The notes: generated from the sequence alone by a model not told the origin. A stretch of DNA of 64,000 bases from a bacterium (GCA_028716385.1 JAQUPX010000008.1:1-64000); one strand, 5' to 3'. Numbered from the stretch's first letter, positions 42,205 to 51,082 are shown. Program-made: numbers and translations.

Positions 42205-42678
42205 ATGAGAAATCTATTAATATTGGCAGGATTAGGTTGGTTATTCTGGAAAGCTAAAAAGAACGCACAGGGAAGCACTACTCCGGGAGCAGCTAATAAA
42301 GACATTATAACCGGATGGACACGACCAATCCCCCAAAAAGAGTTTGATAAGTATTTCACGCTCATTCAAGACGCACAGGTATCCGCACAACTATATAATA
42401 GTGAAGAGGATAGTCAATTCAGGACCAGTGTATTAAAAAGTGAAGATGTATTGAGCTATAAACTCCGGGCAGTAACTTCAGTTCCGATATTAAATACAGA
42501 GGGCGATGACAATTCAATCTTTGCGAAGACAATACCGGGTCAAACGTACGAAATGATAACCGCGGGATCAATTGTTAGTTCAACGGGATTCTATGCGCTT
42601 AACCAAACAGTATATAAATTAAAAGGTAAAATGAGACAGGCGAAACCAACTGATTTTATTAGTATCATAACGAAATAA
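42205..42678 (+). CDS. KKNAQ-type membrane-anchored protein
   Basis: A 157-residue protein. N-terminal helix MRNLLILAGLGWLFWKAKKN followed by AQGSTTPG, then a polar domain (FDKYFTLIQDAQVSAQLYNS; VLSYKLRAVTSVPILNTEG) and a Lys-rich end. Paralogous anchor to the genes at 40387 and 47577. Site AGGGGGAAAG. Function unknown; virion membrane protein is the likely class. Confidence 0.6.
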   Translation: MRNLLILAGLGWLFWKAKKNAQGSTTPGAANKDIITGWTRPIPQKEFDKYFTLIQDAQVSAQLYNSEEDSQFRTSVLKSEDVLSYKLRAVTSVPILNTEGDDNSIFAKTIPGQTYEMITAGSIVSSTGFYALNQTVYKLKGKMRQAKPTDFISIITK

Positions 42679-42680
42679 TA

Positions 42681-45035
42681 ATGAAAAAACAAATTGGTGG
42701 GGTATTAAAAGGCACAGTACCAAATGGTATGTTACCTACCTCTCCAAGAGTTTATGGAGGACCGATGAATAAGAAATTAAGTCCAGCAGGAACAGAATTA
42801 ATATATAGTAATCCGGGAAAGATTGTGGTAAGTTCAAGCCCTAAAAAGAAAAAGATGGGAGCTAAAAAAGATTATTTTGCTTCACTGAAAGTACAAAGAA
42901 TAGTAAGTGGAAAAGTCCAAACGAATGAATACACAATCGCATTACAGAATGATGGAAAATATCATACAATGTTAGATATGCGCGGATTTGGAGAGTTTAA
43001 GACAATAGAATTGGCAAAAAAAAGAGTAGCAAAATCAATGAAAAATCTTTTATATCGTCCAGTAGGAACTTGGAGACAGTTGGCTGGAACTAAATTATTT
43101 CCAAGAGTAGGAAGTGCAACTGGAAAACGATATAAAGCAGGTCTTGATAGCAGAGATTCTTATCCCATTGCTTATATTAAAGAAGATTTATTCAAAGGTA
43201 TGTCTGATTCTAATATAATTAAAAAGATGATTCATTATAAAAATATGACAGAAGAACAAGCAAAACAAATGTTTGACAAGATTAAACATCGCAAGTCAAA
43301 ATTTCCACCTTTTGCACAACTTGGTGCAGGATTCGCAGATTTAACAGATGCAGAAAAATTAAAATCTACGACACATTGGGGACAATGGGTAAATGCGAAA
43401 GGGCAAAGAGTAAAAGTTGATAGTTCGGGCAGTAATGGAGTATATTTCCATAATACTAAAACAGGGAAATCTTATCAACGTTGGCCTAAAGAAAAGTTTC
43501 TGAATGAATATAAACACGAATATAATTTAAGTGGTTCAGTAGGAAAAAGACTACCTTATCCAGAAGCAAGTGATTTTGGAATATGGACATATAAACTAAA
43601 GGCTGATGCAGAGAAAGTAGCTTCAAAGATAAGAAAACTTGGATTTAAGACTAAGGTAGAACTTTATAAAGATTCTGGCGGTGGTGATGTTGGAGTTCAA
43701 AAATGGGAAGTTGTAGTTACTCTGGGAGAAATGGCATTTCGCAAATTCCAAAAACTTGAAGATAAAGGAATAATAAAAGCAATTAGAGATTCAGTGGGAA
43801 ATAGAAATAAGGGGGTGAGCGTAGGAATGAAACATAAAAAAGGAAAGAGGGGAAAGGTTAGGAGAATGGTAAGCAGTCCGGTAGAGAGTTTTGTTATCGC
43901 GGAGATACTTGGTAACCCGGGGAGAAAAAATATACTTGAACTTAAAAATGTGAAAACTTGGATAAAGAAGATGGCGACAAAGGGAAAATTAAGTTCCAGT
44001 GAAATATCACACCGGTTAAATCAAGCAATGGCAAAGGCAGGGATAGTGGCCACAACCACATCTAAATCAGTAAGAAATGCCATCAAAAGAATATTGCCTA
44101 AAGGACAGAGATGGATGGGGACCAAATTCAAATCGGCTAAGAGTTACAAAAAAGCCACAACGAAATTGGCAAGGGTCCGTAAGACACCGCGGAGAGGAAG
44201 TAAGGCAGCAAAAGCAAGGGGTAAAAAAGTCAGCAAGTATTGGAAGACTGTTCCGAATCTTTCGGAGACAGTTGGTAGCTCTGTAAAGAGCAAAGGGAGG
44301 AGTACGATGAGAAAACGCAGAAAATCCAGCCACAAAAGAAAGGTTGGGGGAATGTTCGTGAGTAAATCCAGCCACAAACGTCATGGTGGACGTAGGGTTG
44401 GAGAGATGTTCGTAAGTGAAGTCGGTGATGTAGGCAGAAGCCATAGAAGCCACCGCAGACACCACAAAGTACACAGTGGAATCGGTGCAGCTATAGGTAA
44501 AGTCAACGTCAAAAAAACCGGTAGCGATATGCTTAACAAAGGTATCGGTATCGTTGCGGGAACAAACCTCGCAGGTTTGATAAAGCAAGGCACAGACATG
44601 CTTTTCAAAACCAAAACTGCAACCGGAACTTGGCAAGGGCCACTTTCTAATGCAGTCGCAGGCGTAGCTGCTTATTTCGGTTCAGACTTCTTGGGCAAAA
44701 TGCTCAAAGCTCCGCAGTCAATAATTGACGCAGCTAAGACCGGTTCAGTGTTGTACGCAATCAGGGCAATACCCACAGTCGGAGACAAATTAGTTAAAGT
44801 TGAATCCGGTATCGAAGGGTATATAGACTCCGTAGCAAATTCAGTCGCAGGACAGCTCGAAAACTTCAGATCTCAGGGTAGCCCAGACGCAATATACCCA
44901 ACAGAGGGTGCAGTTACGGTAAACGGACAACTTGTTGATGAAAACCGAATGGTTTCACTCGCAGGCGTAGACTTGGACGCAGAAGTTGGAGACGAACAAT
45001 ATCCAGGAGAAGAATATCCGGTAGCACAGAACTAA
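42681..45035 (+). CDS. Large modular protein with basic, repeat-bearing middle and hydrophobic C-terminal domain
   Basis: 784 residues. MKKQIGGVLKGT start; a second start at 42765 has a better GGAGG site. Modules: an alpha/beta unit (TIALQNDGKYHTMLDMRG), a short unit after RVGSATGKRY, a unit after SVGKRLPYP (residue 287), a strongly basic Lys/Arg region (380-560), a near-duplicate VGxMFVS repeat (residues about 556-580), a His/Arg-rich stretch and a C-terminal domain with hydrophobic helices and an acidic tail. In-frame ATGs at 43827 and 44307 could start shorter products; the latter follows GGGAGGAGTACG. The last third has C-ending codons like the capsid candidate gene, unlike the A/T-ending first part. 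Confidence 0.6.
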   Translation: MKKQIGGVLKGTVPNGMLPTSPRVYGGPMNKKLSPAGTELIYSNPGKIVVSSSPKKKKMGAKKDYFASLKVQRIVSGKVQTNEYTIALQNDGKYHTMLDMRGFGEFKTIELAKKRVAKSMKNLLYRPVGTWRQLAGTKLFPRVGSATGKRYKAGLDSRDSYPIAYIKEDLFKGMSDSNIIKKMIHYKNMTEEQAKQMFDKIKHRKSKFPPFAQLGAGFADLTDAEKLKSTTHWGQWVNAKGQRVKVDSSGSNGVYFHNTKTGKSYQRWPKEKFLNEYKHEYNLSGSVGKRLPYPEASDFGIWTYKLKADAEKVASKIRKLGFKTKVELYKDSGGGDVGVQKWEVVVTLGEMAFRKFQKLEDKGIIKAIRDSVGNRNKGVSVGMKHKKGKRGKVRRMVSSPVESFVIAEILGNPGRKNILELKNVKTWIKKMATKGKLSSSEISHRLNQAMAKAGIVATTTSKSVRNAIKRILPKGQRWMGTKFKSAKSYKKATTKLARVRKTPRRGSKAAKARGKKVSKYWKTVPNLSETVGSSVKSKGRSTMRKRRKSSHKRKVGGMFVSKSSHKRHGGRRVGEMFVSEVGDVGRSHRSHRRHHKVHSGIGAAIGKVNVKKTGSDMLNKGIGIVAGTNLAGLIKQGTDMLFKTKTATGTWQGPLSNAVAGVAAYFGSDFLGKMLKAPQSIIDAAKTGSVLYAIRAIPTVGDKLVKVESGIEGYIDSVANSVAGQLENFRSQGSPDAIYPTEGAVTVNGQLVDENRMVSLAGVDLDAEVGDEQYPGEEYPVAQN

Positions 45036-45111
45036 ATTGAATGGAAAACACAACGGGAAGTATCAGTATCTGCATAAGTATCTGTATTAGCATTTGTAAG
45101 GAGAAAAATTT

Positions 45112-45129
45112 TCTGGCTTTTGAGCCAGA
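45112..45129 (+). promoter_or_regulatory. Hairpin before capsid candidate start
   Basis: A 7-bp stem TCTGGCT/AGCCAGA with a 4-base loop, directly upstream of the AGGAGGATGAG ribosome site of the 230-residue gene. It may stabilise this mRNA or control its translation. Confidence 0.5.
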
Positions 45130-45141
45130 TAGGAGGATGAG

Positions 45142-45834
45142 ATGACTGTAAGAGAACAGATAGCAAGAAATGGTGGCAGAGTTGAAATGGTCAACGGCCA
45201 ACCAGTAGCAATTATGGGTTCAGTAAACGCAGCGGCAGACACCAAAGCGGTAGTGCAGCATTTTTCAATTTCTAACCCACCGAAGAGACCCGTGAACGTC
45301 AGATTTCAGCCAGTATTCCACAAAAAAGGCGGAACCGGTCAGACAGCAATCACAGCAGCAACACAGGTGAACTTCTTCGACACGACACCTTTGGCATACG
45401 GAATTGACGGAAACTTTGATAGACAGGGTATTCAGTTGGACCAAGAAATCGTTGGTCTCCGAGGTTTAATGTCCCCGCAGAGCTTTCAAGATGTTGATTC
45501 CACATATTGCACAGTAATCAATATCTGGCAAGATGCAGGTTGGGAAGTATTAGTCAACAGAAACCCGGTACAAACCGGTCTTATGATTGACATCGCACCG
45601 AGAATGGAATGGAGAGGCAACGGAACAAACAAATTCGTTACCACAGTTGAAAAGGCTGAATTCTTCTTATTCCGTGACAACCCAACAATCGGAGCATTGG
45701 ACAGACTCGTAGTCAACAGAGACGATAACGTAACAGTCCGCGTCAATTTGGCATCAGCATTCACGCCCAAAACCGGAATGAGCGTTGGTATAGAATTAGC
45801 AACAAGACCTGCAAGACAGGCAGTATTGCTCTAA
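45142..45834 (+). CDS. Capsid candidate A, beta-rich, 230 residues
   Basis: MTVREQIARNGGRVEMVNGQ, then a body of alternating strands (PVNVRFQPVFHKKGGTGQTA, VINIWQDAGWEVLVNRNPVQ, DNVTVRVNLASAFTPKTGMS). Its codons end in C or G more often than in most neighbours, usual for highly expressed genes. An AGGAGGATGAG site, a 5' hairpin and a 3' hairpin frame it. Size and beta content would fit a single-jelly-roll capsid protein, for example the smaller of two subunits as in P23-77-like viruses. Direct homology is not recognised. Confidence 0.55.
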   Translation: MTVREQIARNGGRVEMVNGQPVAIMGSVNAAADTKAVVQHFSISNPPKRPVNVRFQPVFHKKGGTGQTAITAATQVNFFDTTPLAYGIDGNFDRQGIQLDQEIVGLRGLMSPQSFQDVDSTYCTVINIWQDAGWEVLVNRNPVQTGLMIDIAPRMEWRGNGTNKFVTTVEKAEFFLFRDNPTIGALDRLVVNRDDNVTVRVNLASAFTPKTGMSVGIELATRPARQAVLL

Positions 45835-45870
45835 ACTAAAGAGGGAAACCTTTTAAGTTAGAGAAAACGA

Positions 45871-45898
45871 GGGGGCAGAGATTAAATGCCCTGCCCCC
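45871..45898 (+). terminator. GC-rich hairpin after capsid candidate A
   Basis: An 8-bp stem GGGGGCAG/CTGCCCCC with a 12-base loop, followed by ACGTTTCTAAAATT, a weak U-rich region. Placed in the 165-base gap between the two capsid candidates. It may be a partial terminator or a 3' stability hairpin that raises mRNA of the upstream gene. Confidence 0.6.
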
Positions 45899-45999
45899 AC
45901 GTTTCTAAAATTATGATAAATATACTTAAATTAAAGAAAAAAGCAGTTAAAATTAATAATAATTTATTTTTAACAAGAGAATAAAAAAGGGAGGCAACA

Positions 46000-46995
46000 A
46001 TGTTAAGACAAAACGGTAGAAAAGTAGAATCGAGTGTTGACACAAGCGTTGAAGTAAGAGCAGTAGGTAGAGGAGTAGGGGAAATTAATCCATCACCATT
46101 TGTTAAAGCGCCAGGATTAAATAATTATTCAGAGATACTTACAAAGTATAATTATGGCATGCCGCACACTATGATACTCCGGGATGGAGTAAAAGAAATG
46201 GTAGCAGAAAACTTTTTGGTGGTTGGTATGGGAATTACCCGACCCAAGGCTATGACGACTTTCCATCTGGAAATGGGTGAACAGTTAAGATTTTTTAATA
46301 GTATCCTCGCGGACTTGATTGATGGGTATACGAATACTGGTGCATGGTCAGGATTTTTAGCTCCTGATTATCCGGTAGCATATCAATTCAAAGATCCGAT
46401 GATTCTAACAAAGGGTACCGAATTGAAATATTTGACAGAATTCGGAACAAACCCACAGACAGGGACAGATCCGAAGATGGATTTATGGCTTAGGGGGTTT
46501 GTTATTCCCGATTGTAAAGCGAAAAGATCGCAACTTGTATATATGAAATCTTTTGACCTCAACTCTAATAACTATACTCTTATTAATTTTGGGTCCAGAG
46601 ATGTGTATATCCTTTCGATGACATTCTATGATATGAACGTAACCACGGGTCCGAGTGAATATTTCCTTGTTCAACCGAATAACGTTGCGGATTATAACGC
46701 TCTCGCAGCTTACCAGTTTGAAGGTTACTTAAAGAGAAATCCTCATGACGAACAACAGGAAAAGAAATGGAACTTCAGTAATGGTAAAGATAGATGGGGA
46801 AACTATTCCATTCCTTTTATGCACAAAGAAATTAAGTTCCAGAATCCGGTACTTCTCCACGAGAACGAATGTTTCTTAATCAAGCTTAATCCTTCTGAAG
46901 AACTCGGAGTATTTACCCCACAGTCAGGAACTTGGACTCCAAGAGTACAGATTGAATATAAACTCGCTCCGGGACAGGTTGGAACGTATGTGTAA
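46000..46995 (+). CDS. Capsid candidate B, beta-rich, 331 residues
   Basis: MLRQNGRKVESSVDTSVEVR, then AVGRGVGEINPS at residues 21-32 with the [VI]G[KR]x[IV] motif of the large proteins. This implies a short N-terminal segment that could be removed. The body is beta-rich with many aromatic residues (FLVVGMGITRPKAMTTFHLE, DVYILSMTFYDMNVTTGPSE, CFLIKLNPSEELGVF). The site AGGGAGGCAAC and a UUCG hairpin after the gene point to strong expression. It could be the larger of two jelly-roll subunits, a spike or a minor capsid protein. Confidence 0.5.
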   Translation: MLRQNGRKVESSVDTSVEVRAVGRGVGEINPSPFVKAPGLNNYSEILTKYNYGMPHTMILRDGVKEMVAENFLVVGMGITRPKAMTTFHLEMGEQLRFFNSILADLIDGYTNTGAWSGFLAPDYPVAYQFKDPMILTKGTELKYLTEFGTNPQTGTDPKMDLWLRGFVIPDCKAKRSQLVYMKSFDLNSNNYTLINFGSRDVYILSMTFYDMNVTTGPSEYFLVQPNNVADYNALAAYQFEGYLKRNPHDEQQEKKWNFSNGKDRWGNYSIPFMHKEIKFQNPVLLHENECFLIKLNPSEELGVFTPQSGTWTPRVQIEYKLAPGQVGTYV

Positions 46996-47035
46996 ACTGA
47001 AAATTATGACTAAAGCTATTAAATAATGGCGAATG

Positions 47036-47055
47036 GGGACTCCTTCGGGAGTCCC
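47036..47055 (+). terminator. UUCG-loop hairpin after capsid candidate B
   Basis: An 8-bp stem GGGACTCC/GGAGTCCC closed by a TTCG tetraloop, followed by TGTAGTTTATTAG. Very stable and typical of a terminator or 3' stabiliser. It lies between the 331-residue gene and a small gene with a GGGGGGGGAG site. Confidence 0.7.
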
Positions 47056-47082
47056 TGTAGTTTATTAGAAAAGGGGGGGGAG

Positions 47083-47313
47083 ATGTTTATAACAGTTAAT
47101 TATAATGATAAATTAGCTAATGTAGTGTTAGAAAATAATGGCAAGTCAATACTTTTAACTAAATATACAAGAAAGAAAGGGGCAAAAATAACTCCTGTAG
47201 AATTAGCTAACGACTATGCAGATAATCTTGCGATAGTATTAAAAATCCCAAGCAATTCTATATCTACATATTACCGCACATTGCAAACTAAAAATAAAAA
47301 TTTCATATTATAA
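47083..47313 (+). CDS. Small hypothetical protein, 76 residues, paralogue of the 48473 gene
   Basis: Start at 47083, directly after eight G and AG; a longer frame from 47026 would run through the hairpin. MFITVNYNDKLANVVLENNG, then KSILLTKYTRKKGAKITPVE and LANDYADNLAIVLKIPSN. It shares the strand-helix layout and the MFI-NY-DK-AN-L positions with the gene at 48473. Family unknown. Confidence 0.6.
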   Translation: MFITVNYNDKLANVVLENNGKSILLTKYTRKKGAKITPVELANDYADNLAIVLKIPSNSISTYYRTLQTKNKNFIL

Positions 47314-47345
47314 AATATAGAGAAAATTTAAGACAAGGGGGAAAA

Positions 47346-47561
47346 ATGACATACGAACAAAAGAAAAAGTTTATTAATGATGAAATTGAATTAACAAGAA
47401 AAGAGATTCTTAAAAAGGTTGACAATATGCCCGAAGAGTGGAGTGGAGTTCAATTAAGAATGTATATTTCCGATTATTTTCAAGGTATTAGAATGGAATC
47501 TCTTCATACTCCAAAAAGAATGAGAGAATATAAAAATGATGTATTGGTTAATAACTTATAA
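47346..47561 (+). CDS. Small hypothetical protein, 71 residues
   Basis: MTYEQKKKFINDEIELTRKE, helical and charged, ending in MREYKNDVLVNNL. Site AAGGGGGAAAA. No homologue recognised. Sits between the small paralogue and the KKNAQ-type membrane protein. Confidence 0.55.
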   Translation: MTYEQKKKFINDEIELTRKEILKKVDNMPEEWSGVQLRMYISDYFQGIRMESLHTPKRMREYKNDVLVNNL

Positions 47562-47576
47562 GAAATAGGGGGAAAC

Positions 47577-48035
47577 ATGACAGGACTATTAGTAGGGGCA
47601 GGTTTAATTTGGTTGTTTGTACAAGCAAAGAAGAACGCACAGAAACCAGCGACATTGCCGGGGAATTTATCTCCGAATTATATTACTGTTCCGGAAGTGG
47701 TGGTGGCGGAAGGGGTAGTTAAGGATAGGAGTAAATTTTCTCAAGGAGCGACAAATATGTCTTCAGGTATAACAACATATAATGCTACTGCACCGCAAAT
47801 AATGTATACAACAATTCAAAGTAAAACCCCAGGAGCCCCTCCATCATTTCTTGAAATAGGAAACACTATTGTGGGAGAAAATTATACCATGAGCGGAACT
47901 GTAAAAAATGGCAGTCTTAATCCAGCCACTGCTCCTATTTTAGGATATATAATTAAGGGGAAGATGGCGAAACTTTTACCGATGCCAACATCTAGTGGTT
48001 GGGTAAACGACCCATCTAAAATAAGAACACTATAG
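47577..48035 (+). CDS. KKNAQ-type membrane-anchored protein
   Basis: A 152-residue protein, N-terminal helix LLVGAGLIWLFVQAKKNAQ, then PATLPGNLSPNYITVPEVVV and a beta-rich domain (TIVGENYTMSGTVKNGSLNP, ILGYIIKGKMAKLLP). The C-terminal domain pattern is like that of the gene at 42205, so the two are probably paralogous. Site AGGGGGAAAC. Confidence 0.6.
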   Translation: MTGLLVGAGLIWLFVQAKKNAQKPATLPGNLSPNYITVPEVVVAEGVVKDRSKFSQGATNMSSGITTYNATAPQIMYTTIQSKTPGAPPSFLEIGNTIVGENYTMSGTVKNGSLNPATAPILGYIIKGKMAKLLPMPTSSGWVNDPSKIRTL

Positions 48036-48043
48036 GGGGAAGA

Positions 48044-48463
48044 ATGTACAGAAAGACAGAGAAATATGGTTTGCAAGAAATTATAAACTATACTGTTGCC
48101 GGTAAGGGAAAAAACAAAAAGCAAGTTCCTTTTGCTAAGTTTTGGATTGATAAACCTAAAAGTGATTATGTCCCCTTTGGAAAAGTTGAGGTTGCTACGG
48201 TTTTACAGGAAGGCAGGATGATTTATGACCCCGTGTATATACATGTGTCGTTAAATGATGACGCTACAAAAAAAGATGTATTCTGGATTAAGAGCGCTAT
48301 AAGAGGTATGGAAGAAGTAACTAACGAGTGGACACATGGTAAGAACGAGTTTTTGTTTTATTATGGTTCGGATACAACTCACGTTTTAGATTTTATCAAA
48401 AGAGCATTGATTGGGTTAGGATATAAGATATTTAACAAAGAAGAAGATTTTATAAACCTATAA
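48044..48463 (+). CDS. Hypothetical protein, 139 residues
   Basis: MYRKTEKYGLQEIINYTVAG, a basic start, then a beta-rich region (FGKVEVATVLQEGRMIYDPV, YIHVSLNDD) and helices to LIGLGYKIFNKEEDFINL. No membrane segment. Site AGGGGGAAGA. Family unknown. Confidence 0.55.
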   Translation: MYRKTEKYGLQEIINYTVAGKGKNKKQVPFAKFWIDKPKSDYVPFGKVEVATVLQEGRMIYDPVYIHVSLNDDATKKDVFWIKSAIRGMEEVTNEWTHGKNEFLFYYGSDTTHVLDFIKRALIGLGYKIFNKEEDFINL

Positions 48464-48472
48464 AGGAGAAAA

Positions 48473-48679
48473 ATGTTTATATTTATCAATTATACGGATA
48501 AGTGGGCAAATATAGAGCTTGCTAATGGGAAAGGGAAAGGAATGGCACTACAGAGCTACAGAAAAGAATCCAGCGACCCGGCAATGGCTCCCTTGAGATT
48601 GGCTGAAAACTATGCGTCTAACCTTGCAGAATTGCTTAAAATCAAAGAAAATAAAATAGTCAGACAAAAAGTAGGCTAA
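48473..48679 (+). CDS. Small hypothetical protein, 68 residues, paralogue of the 47083 gene
   Basis: MFIFINYTDKWANIELANGK, then LQSYRKESSDPAMAPLRLAE and NYASNLAELLKIKENK. Same order of strand, basic loop and helix as the gene at 47083. Site AAAGGAGAAAA. Possibly a DNA- or membrane-associated small protein, unassigned. Confidence 0.55.
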   Translation: MFIFINYTDKWANIELANGKGKGMALQSYRKESSDPAMAPLRLAENYASNLAELLKIKENKIVRQKVG

Positions 48680-48739
48680 AAGAAAATAAGAAATATTATA
48701 TTTTACCTTAGAACTTAAAAGTAAAATAAGGGGGGAAAA

Positions 48740-50842
48740 ATGGTCGAACAAAGAGGAACTTTAAAACAGGCAATAGAGCAGGCAGCGTATATCGTTAAAA
48801 AGAAAGCTCCGGCGCTCAGTAAGGGATTTAATCAAATCGCAGAAGTGAAACCGGTAAATCACGGACTAACTTTTAAGACAGTTTTTGCGATTTTAGAGGA
48901 CAATAATTACCACGGGGAAAATAGAATCTTAACCTGCGTTAATGAGGGAAGAAATGCTGATGCTAAAGTTATAATGAACATATTGAATTCTAATATTTAC
49001 AACCAAAACATAGCCATCAATGCAATGTACTTTTTGACTTATATTAAGCATATTCTTTCCACGAAGGATATATACAGAGATGGAAACAGTAGAAGTGATT
49101 TAATTCGGGCGATAAACTTTTATAAGAAATACAACATTAAAACCCCGACTGTCAATAAAATAAAAGCATTATATAAGGATTTATTGGGTCATAAGGAAAT
49201 AGCTGGAAGAGTTGGAAGAGGGGTATCCGCATCTTCAAAGGGGTATTATGGGAGCATTAGTGGAAAAACTTCAAAGTGTGAAATTATATATGTTGATGAA
49301 AATGGAAAAGAAATTTATAAAACAATAAGAACCAGTAAATCTCCAAGAACTCCAAGAGACTGGGGAGATTTAGCACAGGAAAGTATTTTCTGGTCTTTAG
49401 AACATACTGCCTTAAAAGGATATAAACTTTCAGATGCTCGTGTTGTATGTGGTAAAGGAACTTGTTTTGTATATCTTAAAAAAATAGCCGGAAATGTGGG
49501 AAGAATGGTAGTAGTGGGGAAAAGAATAAAAGAATCTCCACGGTCAAGGGCAATAAAAAAATTAAAAGAGTTTAACGTAGAAAAAATTGCTAGAGCTGCT
49601 TTTTATGGTTCATATCCAAAATTAATGGAAAGAGTCTCATGGGATAGAGGGTATGTTTTAAATGGTAGAAAGTATCCGGCGAACAGTATGTCCTTGCGAG
49701 AAGCCATAGATACAATAAAAAAATATCCAGCATCTACTATAAGCAAACTAATACACGGAAAGGTTATTCCAACATTAGCAAGGTCAAAGGCAGTAGGAAA
49801 GAAATTAAGACCGGATTTTGGGAGTGAGCATGACTTTCAAGAAATGTCAAATAGGTATGGAAAATATATTTCTATAACTGACTTTATAAAAAACAATAAG
49901 AGTAGATATACAAAGCAACAGTTTAGAGACTTTTTTGATATAAGAGGAATTGACCTTAAATCCTTTGAACATCTATATAAAGAAGCAATAGAATTAAAGA
50001 AAAAACAGGTTGGAAAGGGCATATCTACATTCAAAACCAAAAGAACTCCATACTCTTTAACAAAAATAATGCCAAAATATCCATTACTTGAAATTCTTGA
50101 TGGAAAGGTTTGGACAAGGGTAGATTTACCAGAGGCTAGATTACAATTAGCTGAAATAAAAAAAGTAATAGACAAGACTTTCGTAAAGAAATTCATCCAT
50201 TCCTATCACAATCTAATCGGAGTAGTTGGGGTTAAATTTTATGCGGACCCCGTGGTTAAATCTAAAAAGACTGGTCGGTTGGTTTATAAGGGATATGAAA
50301 AGGTGGGGAAATCTATTCCCACAGGCATAACGCAAAAACAATGGGACGATAAAAAAAAGCATAGATACACAAGCATAATCAAAGGACGGAAGTATATTTT
50401 AACGCAAGACAAAGCGGGTACCTGTTTGCTGCCGGTTAAAATAATTTCTTCCGCTGCCAAAAGAAAACCAGTCGGAGATGGAGAATATATTTCTGTTTAC
50501 ACGACAAAACAAGCGATTGAGGATGGAGAACTAATTCCTATTAGCGAAACATCTACTCTACCAAAAGAAGCTGGATTCAAAGCTCCAGTATTAATAACTC
50601 GTGGAGTGATGGAAATCTTGAAAGTTCCAGAGGGAGTAAAGTATCAAGACTTTGATGGAAGATTATGGGACCTACTCTCCATGGCGCGCTATCAAGTACG
50701 TAGAATGATAAAGGATAACGATACCTTTGGAAAGTTTTCATGCAAGTTCCATCTAAAAGAAGGAATGAGACTCAAAGAATTTTTTATAACTTTCAATAGA
50801 GCAGAGGGACATTTCACGATAATGAAACCGGGAGAATATTGA
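48740..50842 (+). CDS. Large multi-module protein with C-terminal DUF6573-like domain
   Basis: 700 residues, divided by [VI]G motifs at residues 158 (RVGRGVSA), 253-263 (NVGRMVVVGKRI), 352 (AVGKKLRP), 424 (QVGKGIST), 522 (KVGKSIPT) and 578 (PVGDGEYIS). The N-terminal 150 residues are helical. The C-terminal block fits the DUF6573 pattern: VYTTKQAIEDGELIPISETS, EAGFKAPVLITRGVMEI, YQDFDGRLWDLLSMARYQV and a final strand, starting exactly after the last motif. Known context of DUF6573: plasmids and phages. Probably a virion polyprotein or an injected multi-domain protein. Confidence 0.65.
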   Translation: MVEQRGTLKQAIEQAAYIVKKKAPALSKGFNQIAEVKPVNHGLTFKTVFAILEDNNYHGENRILTCVNEGRNADAKVIMNILNSNIYNQNIAINAMYFLTYIKHILSTKDIYRDGNSRSDLIRAINFYKKYNIKTPTVNKIKALYKDLLGHKEIAGRVGRGVSASSKGYYGSISGKTSKCEIIYVDENGKEIYKTIRTSKSPRTPRDWGDLAQESIFWSLEHTALKGYKLSDARVVCGKGTCFVYLKKIAGNVGRMVVVGKRIKESPRSRAIKKLKEFNVEKIARAAFYGSYPKLMERVSWDRGYVLNGRKYPANSMSLREAIDTIKKYPASTISKLIHGKVIPTLARSKAVGKKLRPDFGSEHDFQEMSNRYGKYISITDFIKNNKSRYTKQQFRDFFDIRGIDLKSFEHLYKEAIELKKKQVGKGISTFKTKRTPYSLTKIMPKYPLLEILDGKVWTRVDLPEARLQLAEIKKVIDKTFVKKFIHSYHNLIGVVGVKFYADPVVKSKKTGRLVYKGYEKVGKSIPTGITQKQWDDKKKHRYTSIIKGRKYILTQDKAGTCLLPVKIISSAAKRKPVGDGEYISVYTTKQAIEDGELIPISETSTLPKEAGFKAPVLITRGVMEILKVPEGVKYQDFDGRLWDLLSMARYQVRRMIKDNDTFGKFSCKFHLKEGMRLKEFFITFNRAEGHFTIMKPGEY

Positions 50843-50869
50843 GTTAATTAAATAAAAAAGGGGGAAAGA

Positions 50870-51082
50870 ATGTATAAAATAGAGAAAGGAAAGAAACGCA
50901 AAATTATTAAGGATGTGCATGTTACATTTATAGACCGAGACGATAATCAAATTGTTGTCGAAATGGCAAATAAGGGTGGATATACATCAGTCGCAATAAA
51001 TGGAAAAACAGTTTGGAGACGTACCCTAAGTAGCCCACATCATCTTAAATGGCAAAAAAGACAAAATAGGCTTTATAGATAA
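50870..51082 (+). CDS. Small basic hypothetical protein, 70 residues
   Basis: MYKIEKGKKRKIIKDVHVTF, then a strand-rich section DDNQIVVEMANKGGYTSVAI and a very basic end (WRRTLSSPHHLKWQKRQNRL). Site AAGGGGGAAAG. The small beta fold and positive charge suggest nucleic-acid binding. It is the last gene before the non-coding gap with the dif-like site. Confidence 0.55.
   Translation: MYKIEKGKKRKIIKDVHVTFIDRDDNQIVVEMANKGGYTSVAINGKTVWRRTLSSPHHLKWQKRQNRLYR

Noticed and set aside
44067..44636. 189-codon frame on the minus strand
   Set aside because: Antisense shadow of the large plus-strand gene, with protein composition explained by its Lys/Arg/His codons and no ribosome site.
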